Shown: positions 34,046-43,486, counted from the stretch's first letter. The stretch: 64,000 bases of DNA from Planctellipticum sp942493135 (GCA_942493135.1 OW818684.1:5456001-5520000); one strand, 5' to 3'. Made by a program: numbers and translations. The notes: generated by a model not told the origin, from the sequence alone.

Positions 34046-35737
34046 CTACTGGGGCGAACCGGGGATTCCATCCGGATTCATCAGCGGGGTCGGGTCGGCC
34101 AGCGGCAGGCCGAGACGATCGGCCAGCGTGGTTTCGATAAACACGGCAGCGGCAGGATCGGCGAAAACCATTCGCCACGAGGGCGTATTGAGCAGGCCAT
34201 TGATTGCGGCGCGAGAATAGCGGCTGTCGAGAATGACGACGGGCAGCCGGCCCTTCTCGTCCCGCAGACCGACTTCCCAGCCGCGGTCACCGACGGACAT
34301 GCGGGCCAGGATGTCCTCGAAGCGTCGAAACGTATTCTGCGAATTGACTTCCAGCCGGGGGTCCATGAACACCTTGCGGTCCGGACCATTGTGATAGGTG
34401 TAGACCGATGCCTGCCCCATGTGGGCGACGAAGGCTCGCGGAGGAAACTCCGGATTGCCGGCGAATTTCGCCGCGGCGTGAGCATACCAGTTGGGGCGTT
34501 CTCCCAGGCCGAAGACGCGGCCTTCGCCCACCGTCCGGCCCCAAACCCCGGTGACAACCAGCAGAATGCCCAGTCCGAGAATCGCAGTCATGACGGCAGC
34601 ACCAAATCGCTGAGTCCGGCGGGAGGGCGACAACGCCATCCAGCCCTCCTGAACGTTGGCGCACAGGACGACGCCTCCCACCAATGCGAAAATATTCGCG
34701 TTGCGCGTCGCTTCCCACGCCAGGTTCGCAAACCCGGCGAAAATCAGCAGACGATACGGGCTCCAGCGTCGTCGCCAGATCAGGAGATACAGGAAACTGA
34801 CGGCGCCCAGGATGAAGATTGCCAGTTGCGCGATGGCGTAGAGGTTGGTTAACCCGTGCTGACGCACGAACTCAAACGGCCGCTGAAACTCCCCGATGCG
34901 GACGGCATAAAACGCCTGTTCGACGGAGAATTTGCGGTAGAGGACCAGCGGGAAGATCGCTCCCTCTTCGAAGTACGGATTGAGGAACGACACGAGCACA
35001 CCCGCCACAATGCACCACAGCAATGGACGCACTTGAGGGGCGGCAGGCGCTTCGGCCAGGCCAAACCGTCCTCCCATCCACGACCGCAGCAGATAGTCGA
35101 CGAGGTAACAGCCGCCGACCACCAGCCCCAGGATAAACAGCGCGTGGCAGTTGATCCAGACGAGCTGCAGGACCGGCAGCCACCACATCAGTCGCGGCCG
35201 GCTCTCGACCCGGCTGACGATCCAGAGCCAGATCGCGAGGAAGAGTTGCGTTAAGATCTCCGGTCTCGCGTAGCCGCGACCGGAGACGGAAATGATCGGC
35301 AGCAACCAGAACGCGGCTTTGAGCGCGGCCGGCAGGCGGTTGCCGGCCGCCCGCCAGGCGATGGCGACGGCGGCGGTGAGACACAGGGCCTTGGTCAACA
35401 CAATGGCGTCCGGCCCGCCCAGCGCATAGAGGCCGGCGATCAGAACCTGAAAGCCCCAGTGCAGGTCGATCCAGGGCTTGTCGTAGTCGGTAAACAGATA
35501 CCAGTCGGTCTGGGGAACCTGGCCGCGGGACCAGATCAGCTCGCCCGTTTTCAGATGCCACCAGAAGTCCGTATCGCCCAGCGGAAAGACGCAGAGGACG
35601 AAGACCCACGCCAGCAGCAGTCCGAAGACCGCCCGTTCCGCTCCACGGTCGAGTTCCGGGGCGGGAACGGCAATCTCAGTCGCGACTGCGGAGGCGGGTT
35701 GCCTGGGCAGACTGCTGCGACGGGACTTGGGGGCCAT
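34046..35737 (-). CDS. polytopic membrane protein, possible glycosyltransferase-like
   Basis: 563 residues from ATG 35737. About ten to twelve hydrophobic helices fill residues 40-430 (for example VFGLLLAWVFVLCVFPLG, VLTKALCLTAAVAIAWRAAG, LFILGLVVGGCYLVDYLL). The first periplasmic loop contains LGDTDFWWHLKTGELIW, an Asp-containing motif seen in GT-C-like proteins of planctomycetes, and the C-terminal 130 residues form a soluble domain (VYTYHNGPDRKVFMDPRLEV). A GT-C-type membrane glycosyltransferase is possible but the catalytic DxD-type motif is not clear. It stands alone, divergent from exbB. Confidence 0.6.
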   Translation of the reverse strand: MAPKSRRSSLPRQPASAVATEIAVPAPELDRGAERAVFGLLLAWVFVLCVFPLGDTDFWWHLKTGELIWSRGQVPQTDWYLFTDYDKPWIDLHWGFQVLIAGLYALGGPDAIVLTKALCLTAAVAIAWRAAGNRLPAALKAAFWLLPIISVSGRGYARPEILTQLFLAIWLWIVSRVESRPRLMWWLPVLQLVWINCHALFILGLVVGGCYLVDYLLRSWMGGRFGLAEAPAAPQVRPLLWCIVAGVLVSFLNPYFEEGAIFPLVLYRKFSVEQAFYAVRIGEFQRPFEFVRQHGLTNLYAIAQLAIFILGAVSFLYLLIWRRRWSPYRLLIFAGFANLAWEATRNANIFALVGGVVLCANVQEGWMALSPSRRTQRFGAAVMTAILGLGILLVVTGVWGRTVGEGRVFGLGERPNWYAHAAAKFAGNPEFPPRAFVAHMGQASVYTYHNGPDRKVFMDPRLEVNSQNTFRRFEDILARMSVGDRGWEVGLRDEKGRLPVVILDSRYSRAAINGLLNTPSWRMVFADPAAAVFIETTLADRLGLPLADPTPLMNPDGIPGSPQ

Positions 35738-35978
35738 GCAGTTCGATCCGGAACGAGAATGAAACACTTCTCGGAAATGACAGCGGAAATCAGGCCGCTT
35801 CGCGGAGAACCTCCGGAAACCGTACTGTAACGCACGCCCACTCCCGGTACACCTGCAGGCGAAGACTGCGGAAACCCCGAAAACCGGCCGGGAGATTCCC
35901 GTTCTCGCGTTTCACGGAATCCGCTACAAACTGGACAAGGCCGGGGGAAGTCGCCCGCGGCGACTCCGGAGAGAATGG

Positions 35979-36800
35979 ATGACCGCCCGGCAAATCCCTG
36001 CGTACCTGATCCTCTCGGCCCTGCTGGTGCTGACCTGGGCCAGCCTGGCCCGCGGCGAGGATCCGGCCCCGGCCCCCGATCCGCTCTCGCAGCTCAGCAT
36101 TCAGCAATTCTTCATCGATGGCGGCACGATTGGCTACATCATCGCCGGCCTCAGCCTGGCCATGGTCGCCCTCATGTTCGAGCACATGCTCAGCATCCGT
36201 CGCGGCACGTTGATGCCTCGCGGCCTGGCCGAAGAGTCCCATCGGCTGATCATGGCGGGACAGTTCAAGCAAGCGGAAGATCTCTGCCGGTCTCGCCCCA
36301 GTTTTCTGGGCTATCTGCTGGCGGCGGGACTGGCGGAAATCGGCATCGGTTATGCCGCCGCGGAAAAGGCGATGGAGGACGCCGCCGTGCAGCAGTCGTC
36401 CCGGCTGCAGCGGAAGGTCGAGTACCTGTCGATCATCGGAACGATCGCCCCGATGCTCGGGCTCATGGGGACGGTCTGGGGCATGATTCTCGCGTTCATG
36501 GAATTCGAGAAGAAGGCCAATCCCCAGGTCTCGGAACTGGCGCCCGGGGTCTACAAGGCTCTCGTCACTACGCTGTTCGGACTCATCGTCGCTATCCCCG
36601 CCACAGCGGCTTATGCCTATTTCCGCAATCGGATCGACGAACTGGTGGCGCAGACGTCGCTCCTCGCCGAACACGTCTTCGCCGACTACAAGCGCGGCCT
36701 CGCCGCCCGGCGGAAGGCTCGTCGGGCTCAGGCGGTGAACACCATCCGCCCGGCAGCGCCTCCGGCCGGTCAGCCCCCCCGTCGAGGGCCGCAGGGATGA
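35979..36800 (+). CDS. exbB: ExbB/TolQ-type proton channel component
   Basis: 273 residues. It begins with a signal-like helix (IPAYLILSALLVLTWASLARGED), which is seen in MotA/ExbB proteins carrying an N-terminal extra segment. The ExbB/TolQ core follows: one helix at TIGYIIAGLSLAMVALMFEH, then the pair LSIIGTIAPMLGLMGTVWGMI and VTTLFGLIVAIPATAAYAYF. The last two carry the Thr and Pro residues common to ExbB/TolQ/MotA. It energises the outer membrane through TonB- or TolA-like partners. It overlaps the first exbD by four bases, so it is translationally coupled. Confidence 0.93.
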   Translation: MTARQIPAYLILSALLVLTWASLARGEDPAPAPDPLSQLSIQQFFIDGGTIGYIIAGLSLAMVALMFEHMLSIRRGTLMPRGLAEESHRLIMAGQFKQAEDLCRSRPSFLGYLLAAGLAEIGIGYAAAEKAMEDAAVQQSSRLQRKVEYLSIIGTIAPMLGLMGTVWGMILAFMEFEKKANPQVSELAPGVYKALVTTLFGLIVAIPATAAYAYFRNRIDELVAQTSLLAEHVFADYKRGLAARRKARRAQAVNTIRPAAPPAGQPPRRGPQG

Positions 36801-37225
36801 GAGTTCCCAGCCGCCCTGTCGGACGCGGGCTGACGTTCAACATCACCCCGCTGATCGACGTCGTGTTCCTCCTCAACATCTTCTTTCTGGTGGCCACGTA
36901 CTACATCACCAACGAACCGGCCGTCGCGGTGGATCTTCCGGGGGCCACGCTTGCGGAGAAGGAAGACGATGTCGCGAGCCGGCTGATCGTCACCGTGCTC
37001 CCGGATGGAACGCTGTCGCTGGCAGGGGTGGAGATTTCGCTGTCCGACGTGAATCGCGAGATCTCGCTAATGATGACCGAGCACGGCCCCGAACAGTCCG
37101 AGCTGCGGATCCGGGCCGATAAGGCTACCCCCTACCGGTTTGTCGAGCCACTGCTGCTGGCGGCGGCCCGGCAGGGGGTGACGCGGGTCCGCTATGCAGT
37201 CGTCACGACGGCGGGAGGGAACTGA
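36797..37225 (+). CDS. exbD: ExbD/TolR-type protein, first copy
   Basis: 142 residues from ATG 36797, whose ATGA overlaps the exbB stop codon. A single N-terminal helix with the key Asp (FNITPLIDVVFLLNIFFLVAT) is the proton-carrying element of ExbD/TolR. The periplasmic domain follows (LIVTVLPDGTLSLAGVEIS and IRADKATPYRFVEPLL). It assembles with ExbB. The second exbD starts four bases after this gene ends. Confidence 0.92.
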   Translation: MRVPSRPVGRGLTFNITPLIDVVFLLNIFFLVATYYITNEPAVAVDLPGATLAEKEDDVASRLIVTVLPDGTLSLAGVEISLSDVNREISLMMTEHGPEQSELRIRADKATPYRFVEPLLLAAARQGVTRVRYAVVTTAGGN

Positions 37226-37229
37226 TACC

Positions 37230-37688
37230 ATGCGGATTCCCACTTCCCGCGACCGGGGCGGCTTCGACGCCAATATCACGATGACGCCGATGATCGACAT
37301 CGTGTTTCAATTGCTGATTTTCTTCATCTGCGCCAGTACGGGGACCGTGCGGGATCTGCTGCTGCCGACAGATCTGGCTCCCGGGGCCGTCGAAGCCGCC
37401 GTCAGCCCGCCCGCGGAGAAACCGCTGGGCGAAGTCTGGCTGAAACTGGAGCGACGGGGCGACGCCACCGTCAGCGTGCTGGAAGGATCGGACTATCCGG
37501 AATTCGGTCCGTTGCTGGAAGTCCTCCGCGCGCTGGCGGAAACAGCAAAGGAGCTGCCGGTGAATCTCGACATCGGCCCGGACGTTCCGATGGGAGACGT
37601 GATCCGCGTCTACGACGCCTGCAAAGCGGCGGGATTTGAATCGATCAACTTTGCAACCGATCCGGAGGCCCTCAAGGCTGCGTCATAG
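37230..37688 (+). CDS. exbD: ExbD/TolR-type protein, second copy
   Basis: 152 residues from ATG 37230, with a GGGAGGGA site at 37213-37219. It contains NITMTPMIDIVFQLLIFFICA, again with the conserved Asp, and a periplasmic domain with LDIGPDVPMGDVIRVYDAC. The two copies differ clearly in sequence, so they are not a recent duplication. Two ExbD paralogs next to one ExbB suggest a mixed complex. No tonB gene is in this unit. The gene ends 17 bases before a convergent symporter gene. Confidence 0.92.
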   Translation: MRIPTSRDRGGFDANITMTPMIDIVFQLLIFFICASTGTVRDLLLPTDLAPGAVEAAVSPPAEKPLGEVWLKLERRGDATVSVLEGSDYPEFGPLLEVLRALAETAKELPVNLDIGPDVPMGDVIRVYDACKAAGFESINFATDPEALKAAS

Positions 37689-37705
37689 CCTCCCGGGTAT
37701 TGACT

Positions 37706-39373
37706 CTATGTTGTGGCGCTTGCGCCGACATCGTGGCGGCCGTCGAAGGCTCGCTGCCGGATCGTGTCGTTGAGCGGCGGGTTGGCCCGGCCGATGAACT
37801 GGCCGATGAAGTAGCCCAGGAAACTGCAGCCGAGCCCGTAAAGATCGGCGGGGATCACGGCTCCTACCCAGGCGACATGTTTCAGCAGGACGCTGCCCGA
37901 TGCGGCACGGACGGCTTCGGGGAGCCAGTCATAATATTCCGTTCCCTTGGCAGCGATCTCCGCCGGGATCGGCCAGACGACAGCCTCCCAGAAATAGCGG
38001 CCCAGAAACGCCGACAACCCGCAGACCATCGGCAGGATGCCGGACCAGTGCGACCGCGGACGGCCATACAGTCCCATCACCAGCGGGACAAACAGGGCCG
38101 AAAGCAGCAGCGACAGATTCAGGTCGAGCAGGTCCATGATCGACTTGCCGTAGAACGCAAGCACCAGCCCCCCCAGCGAGACCATCAGCACGCACGAGCG
38201 TTCGATCAGGAGGCCGTGACCGCGAAATGCGGCGAACCGGCTGAGGACGTTGTGGCCCAGGACTGTCGCCGGCGCGAGCACGGCGCTGCAGGCGGTGGAC
38301 ATGACGATCGAAACGAAAGAGACCACGAAAATGACGGCCATGACCGGCGAGAGATACTTGCTGGCCATGTACTGCAGCACCTGATCGCGTCCTTCCGTCG
38401 GCAGAATGGGATCAGTGAGCGAGGAGAGCAGCCCCATGCTGACGGGAATCAGCCCGAACATCAGGTATGTCACGCCGGAGATCAGGCACGCCAGGCTGGC
38501 CGTCCGGGCGCTGTTGGCCGAGAAAACTCGCTGCAGCAGATCCTGACCGGGTATGCAACCGAAGAACCCGGAACAGAACGTCCCCGACCAGACCAGGACG
38601 CCGCCGACGGACATGGCCGGCAGCAGCGTCAGAAAGTCGGGGGGCAGTTCGGTCACCATTTTGTTGACGCCCCCGACCGCCGAACCCTCGCCGAAGGCCG
38701 AAAACGTGACATAGCCCAGGCAGATCAGTCCCGCAAATGCGATGACGATCTGCAGCGTGTCAGTCAGCGTCACCGACCACATCCCCCCCACCGAGGTGTA
38801 GACGAGCGTGATCAGGAAGCCGACGACGATCCCCCACTCCAGCGGAATCCCGAAGTAGACCTCCTGCACGATGCCGAGCGCTTTGAACTGGGCGGCGACC
38901 CAGCCGAAGTAGGCCGGGATGATCAGGATCGAGCACAGGACTTCCGTCGCCTGCCCGTAGGTCTGACGATAAAAGTCCCCGACCGTGAGCAGCTTCATTC
39001 GCCACAGCGGACCGGCGAAAAACAGGCCTGCCAGCACGAGCGTCGCCGAGCAGGCAAATGGATCGAGGATCACCCCTCGCAGCCCTTCCTCGCGGGCCGC
39101 TCCGGCGGAACCGCTCATCGTCGCGGCGCCGAACCAGGTGGCGATCAGCGAACCCCAGGCCAGAAAGACTCCCAGCCGCCGACCGGCGACCAGAAAGTCT
39201 TCTTCCGTTTCCACCTTGCCCTTGGCATAGATGCTGATTCCCAGCATCAGCAGCAGATAGCCCCCGAGAACCGTCGCCAGCAACCAGCGCAGAGATGGCG
39301 GGATATTGAGCACCGGACCGGCTGCGTCTGCAAAGACCAGCCAGGATTCGGGCAAGCGGAATACGTCGGCCAC
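37706..39373 (-). CDS. sodium:solute symporter (SSS family)
   Basis: 555 residues with about thirteen membrane helices. It carries typical SSS features: an early helix ending with SIYAKGKVETEEDFLVAGRR, then the unwound first core helix (AWGSLIATWFGAATMSGSAG) and the conserved WSVTLTDTLQIVI helix. Later the family block GFFGCIPGQDLLQRVF stands where SGF...QR motifs are found in this family. Substrates of SSS proteins include sugars, amino acids, organic acids and nucleosides, which cannot be distinguished here. It is convergent with the ExbB/ExbD unit. Confidence 0.9.
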   Translation of the reverse strand: MADVFRLPESWLVFADAAGPVLNIPPSLRWLLATVLGGYLLLMLGISIYAKGKVETEEDFLVAGRRLGVFLAWGSLIATWFGAATMSGSAGAAREEGLRGVILDPFACSATLVLAGLFFAGPLWRMKLLTVGDFYRQTYGQATEVLCSILIIPAYFGWVAAQFKALGIVQEVYFGIPLEWGIVVGFLITLVYTSVGGMWSVTLTDTLQIVIAFAGLICLGYVTFSAFGEGSAVGGVNKMVTELPPDFLTLLPAMSVGGVLVWSGTFCSGFFGCIPGQDLLQRVFSANSARTASLACLISGVTYLMFGLIPVSMGLLSSLTDPILPTEGRDQVLQYMASKYLSPVMAVIFVVSFVSIVMSTACSAVLAPATVLGHNVLSRFAAFRGHGLLIERSCVLMVSLGGLVLAFYGKSIMDLLDLNLSLLLSALFVPLVMGLYGRPRSHWSGILPMVCGLSAFLGRYFWEAVVWPIPAEIAAKGTEYYDWLPEAVRAASGSVLLKHVAWVGAVIPADLYGLGCSFLGYFIGQFIGRANPPLNDTIRQRAFDGRHDVGASATT

Positions 39374-39557
39374 TGTGATCCTCCAGGGATTGCCGCCGAC
39401 CCGTCCCGGACGCTCCCCGGCCCGTCGGCGACGTCAGATTTCCCGGCAAACCTCGCGCCGCTCGCCGCGGCGGTCGCATGATGACAACTTTTGTTCCGTC
39501 AATCCAATCTGCGCGGACCTGAACAAGGCGTGTTAACGCCGTGCGAGTTGCAGTGAT

Positions 39558-40967
39558 TCAGAACTCGAACCCGAAGCGAGTCCCAAAACTGTCGCACGTG
39601 CTGTCGCCGCCATTGTCGACCCACGAGCGCACGTAGTCGAATGAGACCCGAGTGTACTGGTTGAGGTGCCAGTTCAGGGCCAGCGTCAGCGAGAGCTGTT
39701 CGCCTCCCTGGATTGCGCCGGAGTTCAGGTTGACGTCGGAGAGTCTGGCGGCCACCTGCCAGGCGCCGGGGCCGGTTTCCAGCGAGCCGTCGCTTCCCAG
39801 CCGCAGAAAATCACGGCACGGTTGCACGCGGTCAAAGACTCCCGACTCGCGGCGATAAGGCCGGTGTTCGCCGGTCAGAAAGTAGCTGGCGTCGACGTAC
39901 CAGCCGGTGAAGAAGAGGCTGCCATAGAGGTCGGACTCGACCGGCGTAAGGACGAACTCGCTCTGAAGCGAAAACGGACCTCGTACCCAGGCGACTTCCC
40001 AGCCGAGCAACTGGTAGGTCCTTGCCGCGATCTGACCAGTGTCGATGAAGTTTGGAACGCCGGGAACCGCGGCACCGAGCCGCACTTCAGGACCGGCTGC
40101 AAAACGGGCCACGCCGTTGTCGGTGTAGCGGTAGCTGCTGGCGAAACCCAGATGCAGCAGGTCCAGGCCATCGTTCTCGTACCAGGGCAACATCGTGACA
40201 CGACCTGTCACGGAGCTCTCAAACCGGTCGCCCAGGTCATCGCCGAAAATGTTGCTGTTCGTCCGGTAGAGGCCGAGCGCCCAGGTTCCCGATTCGTCGT
40301 CTCCGATCGTATTGTCGGCCGCGACCCCCAGATTTCGCGAGGGTACGAACGCCTGGTCAACCTGCGAGCGATCCATATAGGTCTGGAAGCGGTTCGCGGT
40401 CAGACGCTCCAGGCTGAACGGCTCGAAAAAGTGGCCCACGCGGACCCGGCCCAGGACGGGCAGGTCGCGGTAGCCGGCCCAGACGTCGAGAAACGTCGGG
40501 CGGCCGGCAAGCGCAAAGTCGAACTCGATGCGATAGTCCACCGGGCCATAGTCCCCGAGCATCGCCATGCGCGCCCGGCGAATCACCGCACCGTTCTCAA
40601 TGTCGCCGAACTGCGCCTGATTGGCGGCATCCTGGTTGAACCAGAGCTGGTCCGCCTGAAGTTGCCCCGACCATTTCACGGTCGGCTTTTTCGCGTCGGC
40701 GGCCTTCTTCGCCGCATCCGACGCCTTTTGCCTGGCGCTCGAAGACTCTAACTGATCCAGCCGCTGTCGGAGGTCGTTGATCTCCGCCCACGGATCGGCG
40801 GGGGCTGGCTCCGGAGGGACAAGCGTTTCCAGCGATTCCACAGGCAAGGCTGGTACGGGGGGCTGGGCGGACGTGCTGGTCGCAGTGACGCAGGCTGCAG
40901 CCGTGGCGAGTGCCAACAGGCACTCCCGCAGTCGAGACACCCGCGATTGTAACCATTGATATCGCAT
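39558..40967 (-). CDS. phosphate-selective porin (OprO/OprP-type) outer-membrane protein
   Basis: 469 residues. Signal peptide near the start (CLLALATAAACVTATSTSAQ). A coiled-coil segment (EINDLRQRLDQLESSSARQK) comes before the barrel, which is typical of OprO/P proteins. Barrel strands alternate with aromatic ends: RRARMAMLGDYGPVDYRIEF, PVLGRVRVGHFFEPFSLERL and a C-terminal TRFGFEF, a classic outer-membrane sorting signal ending in Phe. It supports a diderm envelope. The name phosphate-selective is the family name; the substrate here is not proven. A direct repeat lies upstream of the gene. Confidence 0.88.
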   Translation of the reverse strand: MRYQWLQSRVSRLRECLLALATAAACVTATSTSAQPPVPALPVESLETLVPPEPAPADPWAEINDLRQRLDQLESSSARQKASDAAKKAADAKKPTVKWSGQLQADQLWFNQDAANQAQFGDIENGAVIRRARMAMLGDYGPVDYRIEFDFALAGRPTFLDVWAGYRDLPVLGRVRVGHFFEPFSLERLTANRFQTYMDRSQVDQAFVPSRNLGVAADNTIGDDESGTWALGLYRTNSNIFGDDLGDRFESSVTGRVTMLPWYENDGLDLLHLGFASSYRYTDNGVARFAAGPEVRLGAAVPGVPNFIDTGQIAARTYQLLGWEVAWVRGPFSLQSEFVLTPVESDLYGSLFFTGWYVDASYFLTGEHRPYRRESGVFDRVQPCRDFLRLGSDGSLETGPGAWQVAARLSDVNLNSGAIQGGEQLSLTLALNWHLNQYTRVSFDYVRSWVDNGGDSTCDSFGTRFGFEF

Positions 40968-41285
40968 GAAGTTACCGTCGTTTTTGGTTCACGGTGAGCG
41001 AAACCGTGGCGGAGCGAACACCTCCGCACGACCTGACTGGCAGACCGTACAATCGTTACCATCGGTACAATTTTCCCAGATTCTTCACTCGGAAGGCCAG
41101 CTCATCGCAAGAACTGCCGGACTGGAATGGAGGTGCGACTTCCATCGTGATAGTCGCAGGTTTTGATGCGTTACGCGGTTGGTGGACGCACCCGAGGTTC
41201 CGGCCTAGAGTGAGTCGAGGCCATCGCAGTTGTCCGGCCTGCCCTCGTCACGGAGGCGCTCCGTCCACAAAGGGACTTGTTCACG
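40968..41285. other. divergent gap between the porin and the NTPase gene
   Basis: 318 bases. It contains the direct repeat GTACAAT at 41047-41053 and 41065-41071 (period 18), the only clear structure. The region has several A/T tracts and is likely to hold both promoters. Confidence 0.45.
41047..41071. promoter_or_regulatory. candidate operator: GTACAAT direct repeat
   Basis: GTACAAT occurs twice with an 18-base period, about 80 bases upstream of the porin start and 215 bases upstream of the NTPase start. On the porin strand it reads ATTGTAC twice. Direct repeats of this size often mark binding sites of dimeric regulators. The spacing does not match the 11-base repeat of a classical Pho box. 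Confidence 0.3.
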
Positions 41286-42779
41286 ATGAAGGTGACTCAG
41301 TTTCTGGACCACCACGGGCTCAGTCAGAACCCGTTCAACCAGGAAGACGCCCAGACCGATCCCCTCTTCAAGCAGTTCTGCGCCCGTGAAACGTTTCACC
41401 CGGCGTGGGATAAAATCTGCGGAGAGCCCGGCGACCCAGCCACCTCGGTCGTCTTCGGCGAAAAAGGAAGCGGCAAGACCGCCCTCCGCCTGCAGATGAT
41501 CGATCGCATTGCGAATCACAACCGGGACCACGCCGATCAGCGCGTCTACGTGGTCGAGTACGACGACTTTAATCCGTTTCTCGACTGTTTCCACCAGCGG
41601 ATGTCGGTCATCAACCGCAGCCCGCACCGCACGCTCGCCCGCTGGCGGCTGTGGGACCATATGGACGCCATTCTGTCGCTGGCGATCACGCGCCTGGGCG
41701 ACGATCTGCTCGACGAACAGACGACCGATGTCGGACCGTTTGAAATCCAGGCCGAGAAGCTGGCCGCGCTCACGCACTCGCAGAAGCGGGATTTTCTGTT
41801 ACTGACGGCCTTCTACGACCGCAGCCTGGGATTGGCCCCGCAGCAGCGGTGGGACCGCCTGCGCCGGAAACTGCGGTACGCCAACCTGCGGAGCTGGTGG
41901 GAACTGGCCGTCGGCGGTGTCGTCACGCCGATCCTGTTCGGAATGCTGGCCCAATACGGCGGCCTGAATCAGTTCGGCCGGCTCTGGCCCTGGCTGATCC
42001 TGCTGGTCGCCTGGGGACCGTGGCTCTGGAAGCAATTGCATCTGACGTGGAAGGCCTGGTGGGTTTCGCGGCAGGTCCGCGTCCTCGACCGGCCGCTCAA
42101 TGCCCTGCGAGGCATGCTGTCGTCGTTCGACGGCCGCGACCTGATCAGCCAGCCGTTCCCCAGCCGGGACCGGAGCGACGACCGCTATGAACTGCTCGGC
42201 AAGCTGCAGAGCATCCTCCGAACGCTGGGCTTCCCGACGATCACGATCGTCGTCGACCGCGTCGACGAACCGCATCTGGTCAACGGCAATCCCGAGCGGA
42301 TGCGGGAGCTCCTCTGGCCGATGTTCGACAACAAGTTCCTCAAGCACGCCGGTCTGGGTTTTAAGCTGCTGCTCCCGTCCGAAGTCAGCTTGTACCTCGA
42401 CCGGGAGGACAAGGAGTTCTACGAGCGCTCCCGGCTCGACAAGCAGAACCTGATCCGCTCGCTCGAATGGACCGGCGAATCGCTCTACGACCTGGCCAAC
42501 GACCGGATTCGGGCCAGTTCTCGCGAACGAAGCTCGGCGGAGTCCCTCAAGGGCTGGTTCGAAGAGAGCGTGAGCGAAGTCGAACTGATCGGCACGCTCG
42601 GCCGGCTGCGGGTGCCGCGGCACCTGTTCAAGTTCCTGCACCGCCTGCTGGTCGACCACTGCCACCGCTACACGGACGAAAACCCGCGCTGGACAATCGG
42701 CCGGGAAACGCTGCAGTCGACGCTGGCGGTCTACCTGCGCGATCTCGATGCCTACGACCGGGGGTTGGGGACGGGCTGA
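41286..42779 (+). CDS. P-loop NTPase with an internal membrane hairpin (KAP/AAA-like)
   Basis: 497 residues from ATG 41286 (a TTG three codons earlier also exists; AGGGA precedes). The start FLDHHGLSQNPFNQ recalls ExeA/TniB-type AAA proteins. Walker A is GEKGSGKT (residues 58-65). Two hydrophobic helices at about 207-226 and 232-250 interrupt the sequence, and a Walker B-like ITIVVDRVDE follows at 319-328. This layout, with membrane helices between the two ATP motifs, is known for KAP-family NTPases. The C-terminal third is helical. The family assignment is inference; the motifs are seen directly. It is followed after 100 bases by an orphan small gene on the same strand. Confidence 0.75.
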   Translation: MKVTQFLDHHGLSQNPFNQEDAQTDPLFKQFCARETFHPAWDKICGEPGDPATSVVFGEKGSGKTALRLQMIDRIANHNRDHADQRVYVVEYDDFNPFLDCFHQRMSVINRSPHRTLARWRLWDHMDAILSLAITRLGDDLLDEQTTDVGPFEIQAEKLAALTHSQKRDFLLLTAFYDRSLGLAPQQRWDRLRRKLRYANLRSWWELAVGGVVTPILFGMLAQYGGLNQFGRLWPWLILLVAWGPWLWKQLHLTWKAWWVSRQVRVLDRPLNALRGMLSSFDGRDLISQPFPSRDRSDDRYELLGKLQSILRTLGFPTITIVVDRVDEPHLVNGNPERMRELLWPMFDNKFLKHAGLGFKLLLPSEVSLYLDREDKEFYERSRLDKQNLIRSLEWTGESLYDLANDRIRASSRERSSAESLKGWFEESVSEVELIGTLGRLRVPRHLFKFLHRLLVDHCHRYTDENPRWTIGRETLQSTLAVYLRDLDAYDRGLGTG

Positions 42780-42879
42780 AATTCCGTGAACCGGAGGACG
42801 AGGAGCGTGTCCGAAAAGGGCGACGCCGTTCTACGATTGATCGTCTGTCACATTGGCTCTCGCGCGGAGTTAGCCTCAC

Positions 42880-43362
42880 ATGTGCTTCGAGCTTTATCTC
42901 GGCGCTGAGTGCAGGCCTCCGCTGAGTCAATGGAAGACGCAGGATCGCCGAGTGTACGTCGAAAGTCTCACTCCAGAAACCGAGACCGTCAAATCCCACT
43001 TCACACAGCCAGAAGTCGTTTATGTCGGATCAAGTCTGGGCTGCGGGTGCGGATTTCGCAGCGTTTCGTTTCAGGACGGCGAGTGGCCGGAACAGTTCCT
43101 GTTTGATTCGGGCGACCGTGAACCGCCAGACGACCATACGAGCAACCATCGGGAACTGTTCGAACTCGTGACTCAACTGCTCGATCACGAAACGAAAGTT
43201 GTCGAACTCTACGGCTGCTGGTCTGACGACGTACAGGAGCAGACCGAGCAACTGGAAGAGATTCCCCCGTCGAAACTCCTGGAAGACAAGTTCTGGTTTC
43301 GAGAGCGCGTGCTCTATCGAATCAGCGGCTTCGATCATTGTAGCGACAATGAGTTACTGTGA
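42880..43362 (+). CDS. hypothetical Cys-containing cytoplasmic protein
   Basis: 160 residues from ATG 42880. No signal peptide or membrane segment. A distinct block SLGCGCGFRSVSFQDGEW lies in the middle, and the rest is acidic and helical (RELFELVTQLLDHETKVVELYGCW). I do not recognise it. Its sequence context is less GC-rich than the neighbours, in line with possible transfer. It directly follows the membrane-associated NTPase gene on the same strand, so a functional link is possible. Confidence 0.65.
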   Translation: MCFELYLGAECRPPLSQWKTQDRRVYVESLTPETETVKSHFTQPEVVYVGSSLGCGCGFRSVSFQDGEWPEQFLFDSGDREPPDDHTSNHRELFELVTQLLDHETKVVELYGCWSDDVQEQTEQLEEIPPSKLLEDKFWFRERVLYRISGFDHCSDNELL

Positions 43363-43486
43363 ATTCGTCCGACGGCCAGTTGATCTCGTGATCGAGGTAC
43401 GGACCGATCGACGACTTCTCGCAAGATCCGCAGCGATCCAGTCGTGACTCGAAGCAACGCTGCAATTCAAAGTCCGGTGATTCCAG

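Noticed and set aside
37700..39481. 593-codon plus-strand frame over the symporter
   Set aside because: It is polar, Gln/Arg/Asp-rich and antisense to thirteen membrane helices; typical of GC-rich shadow frames.
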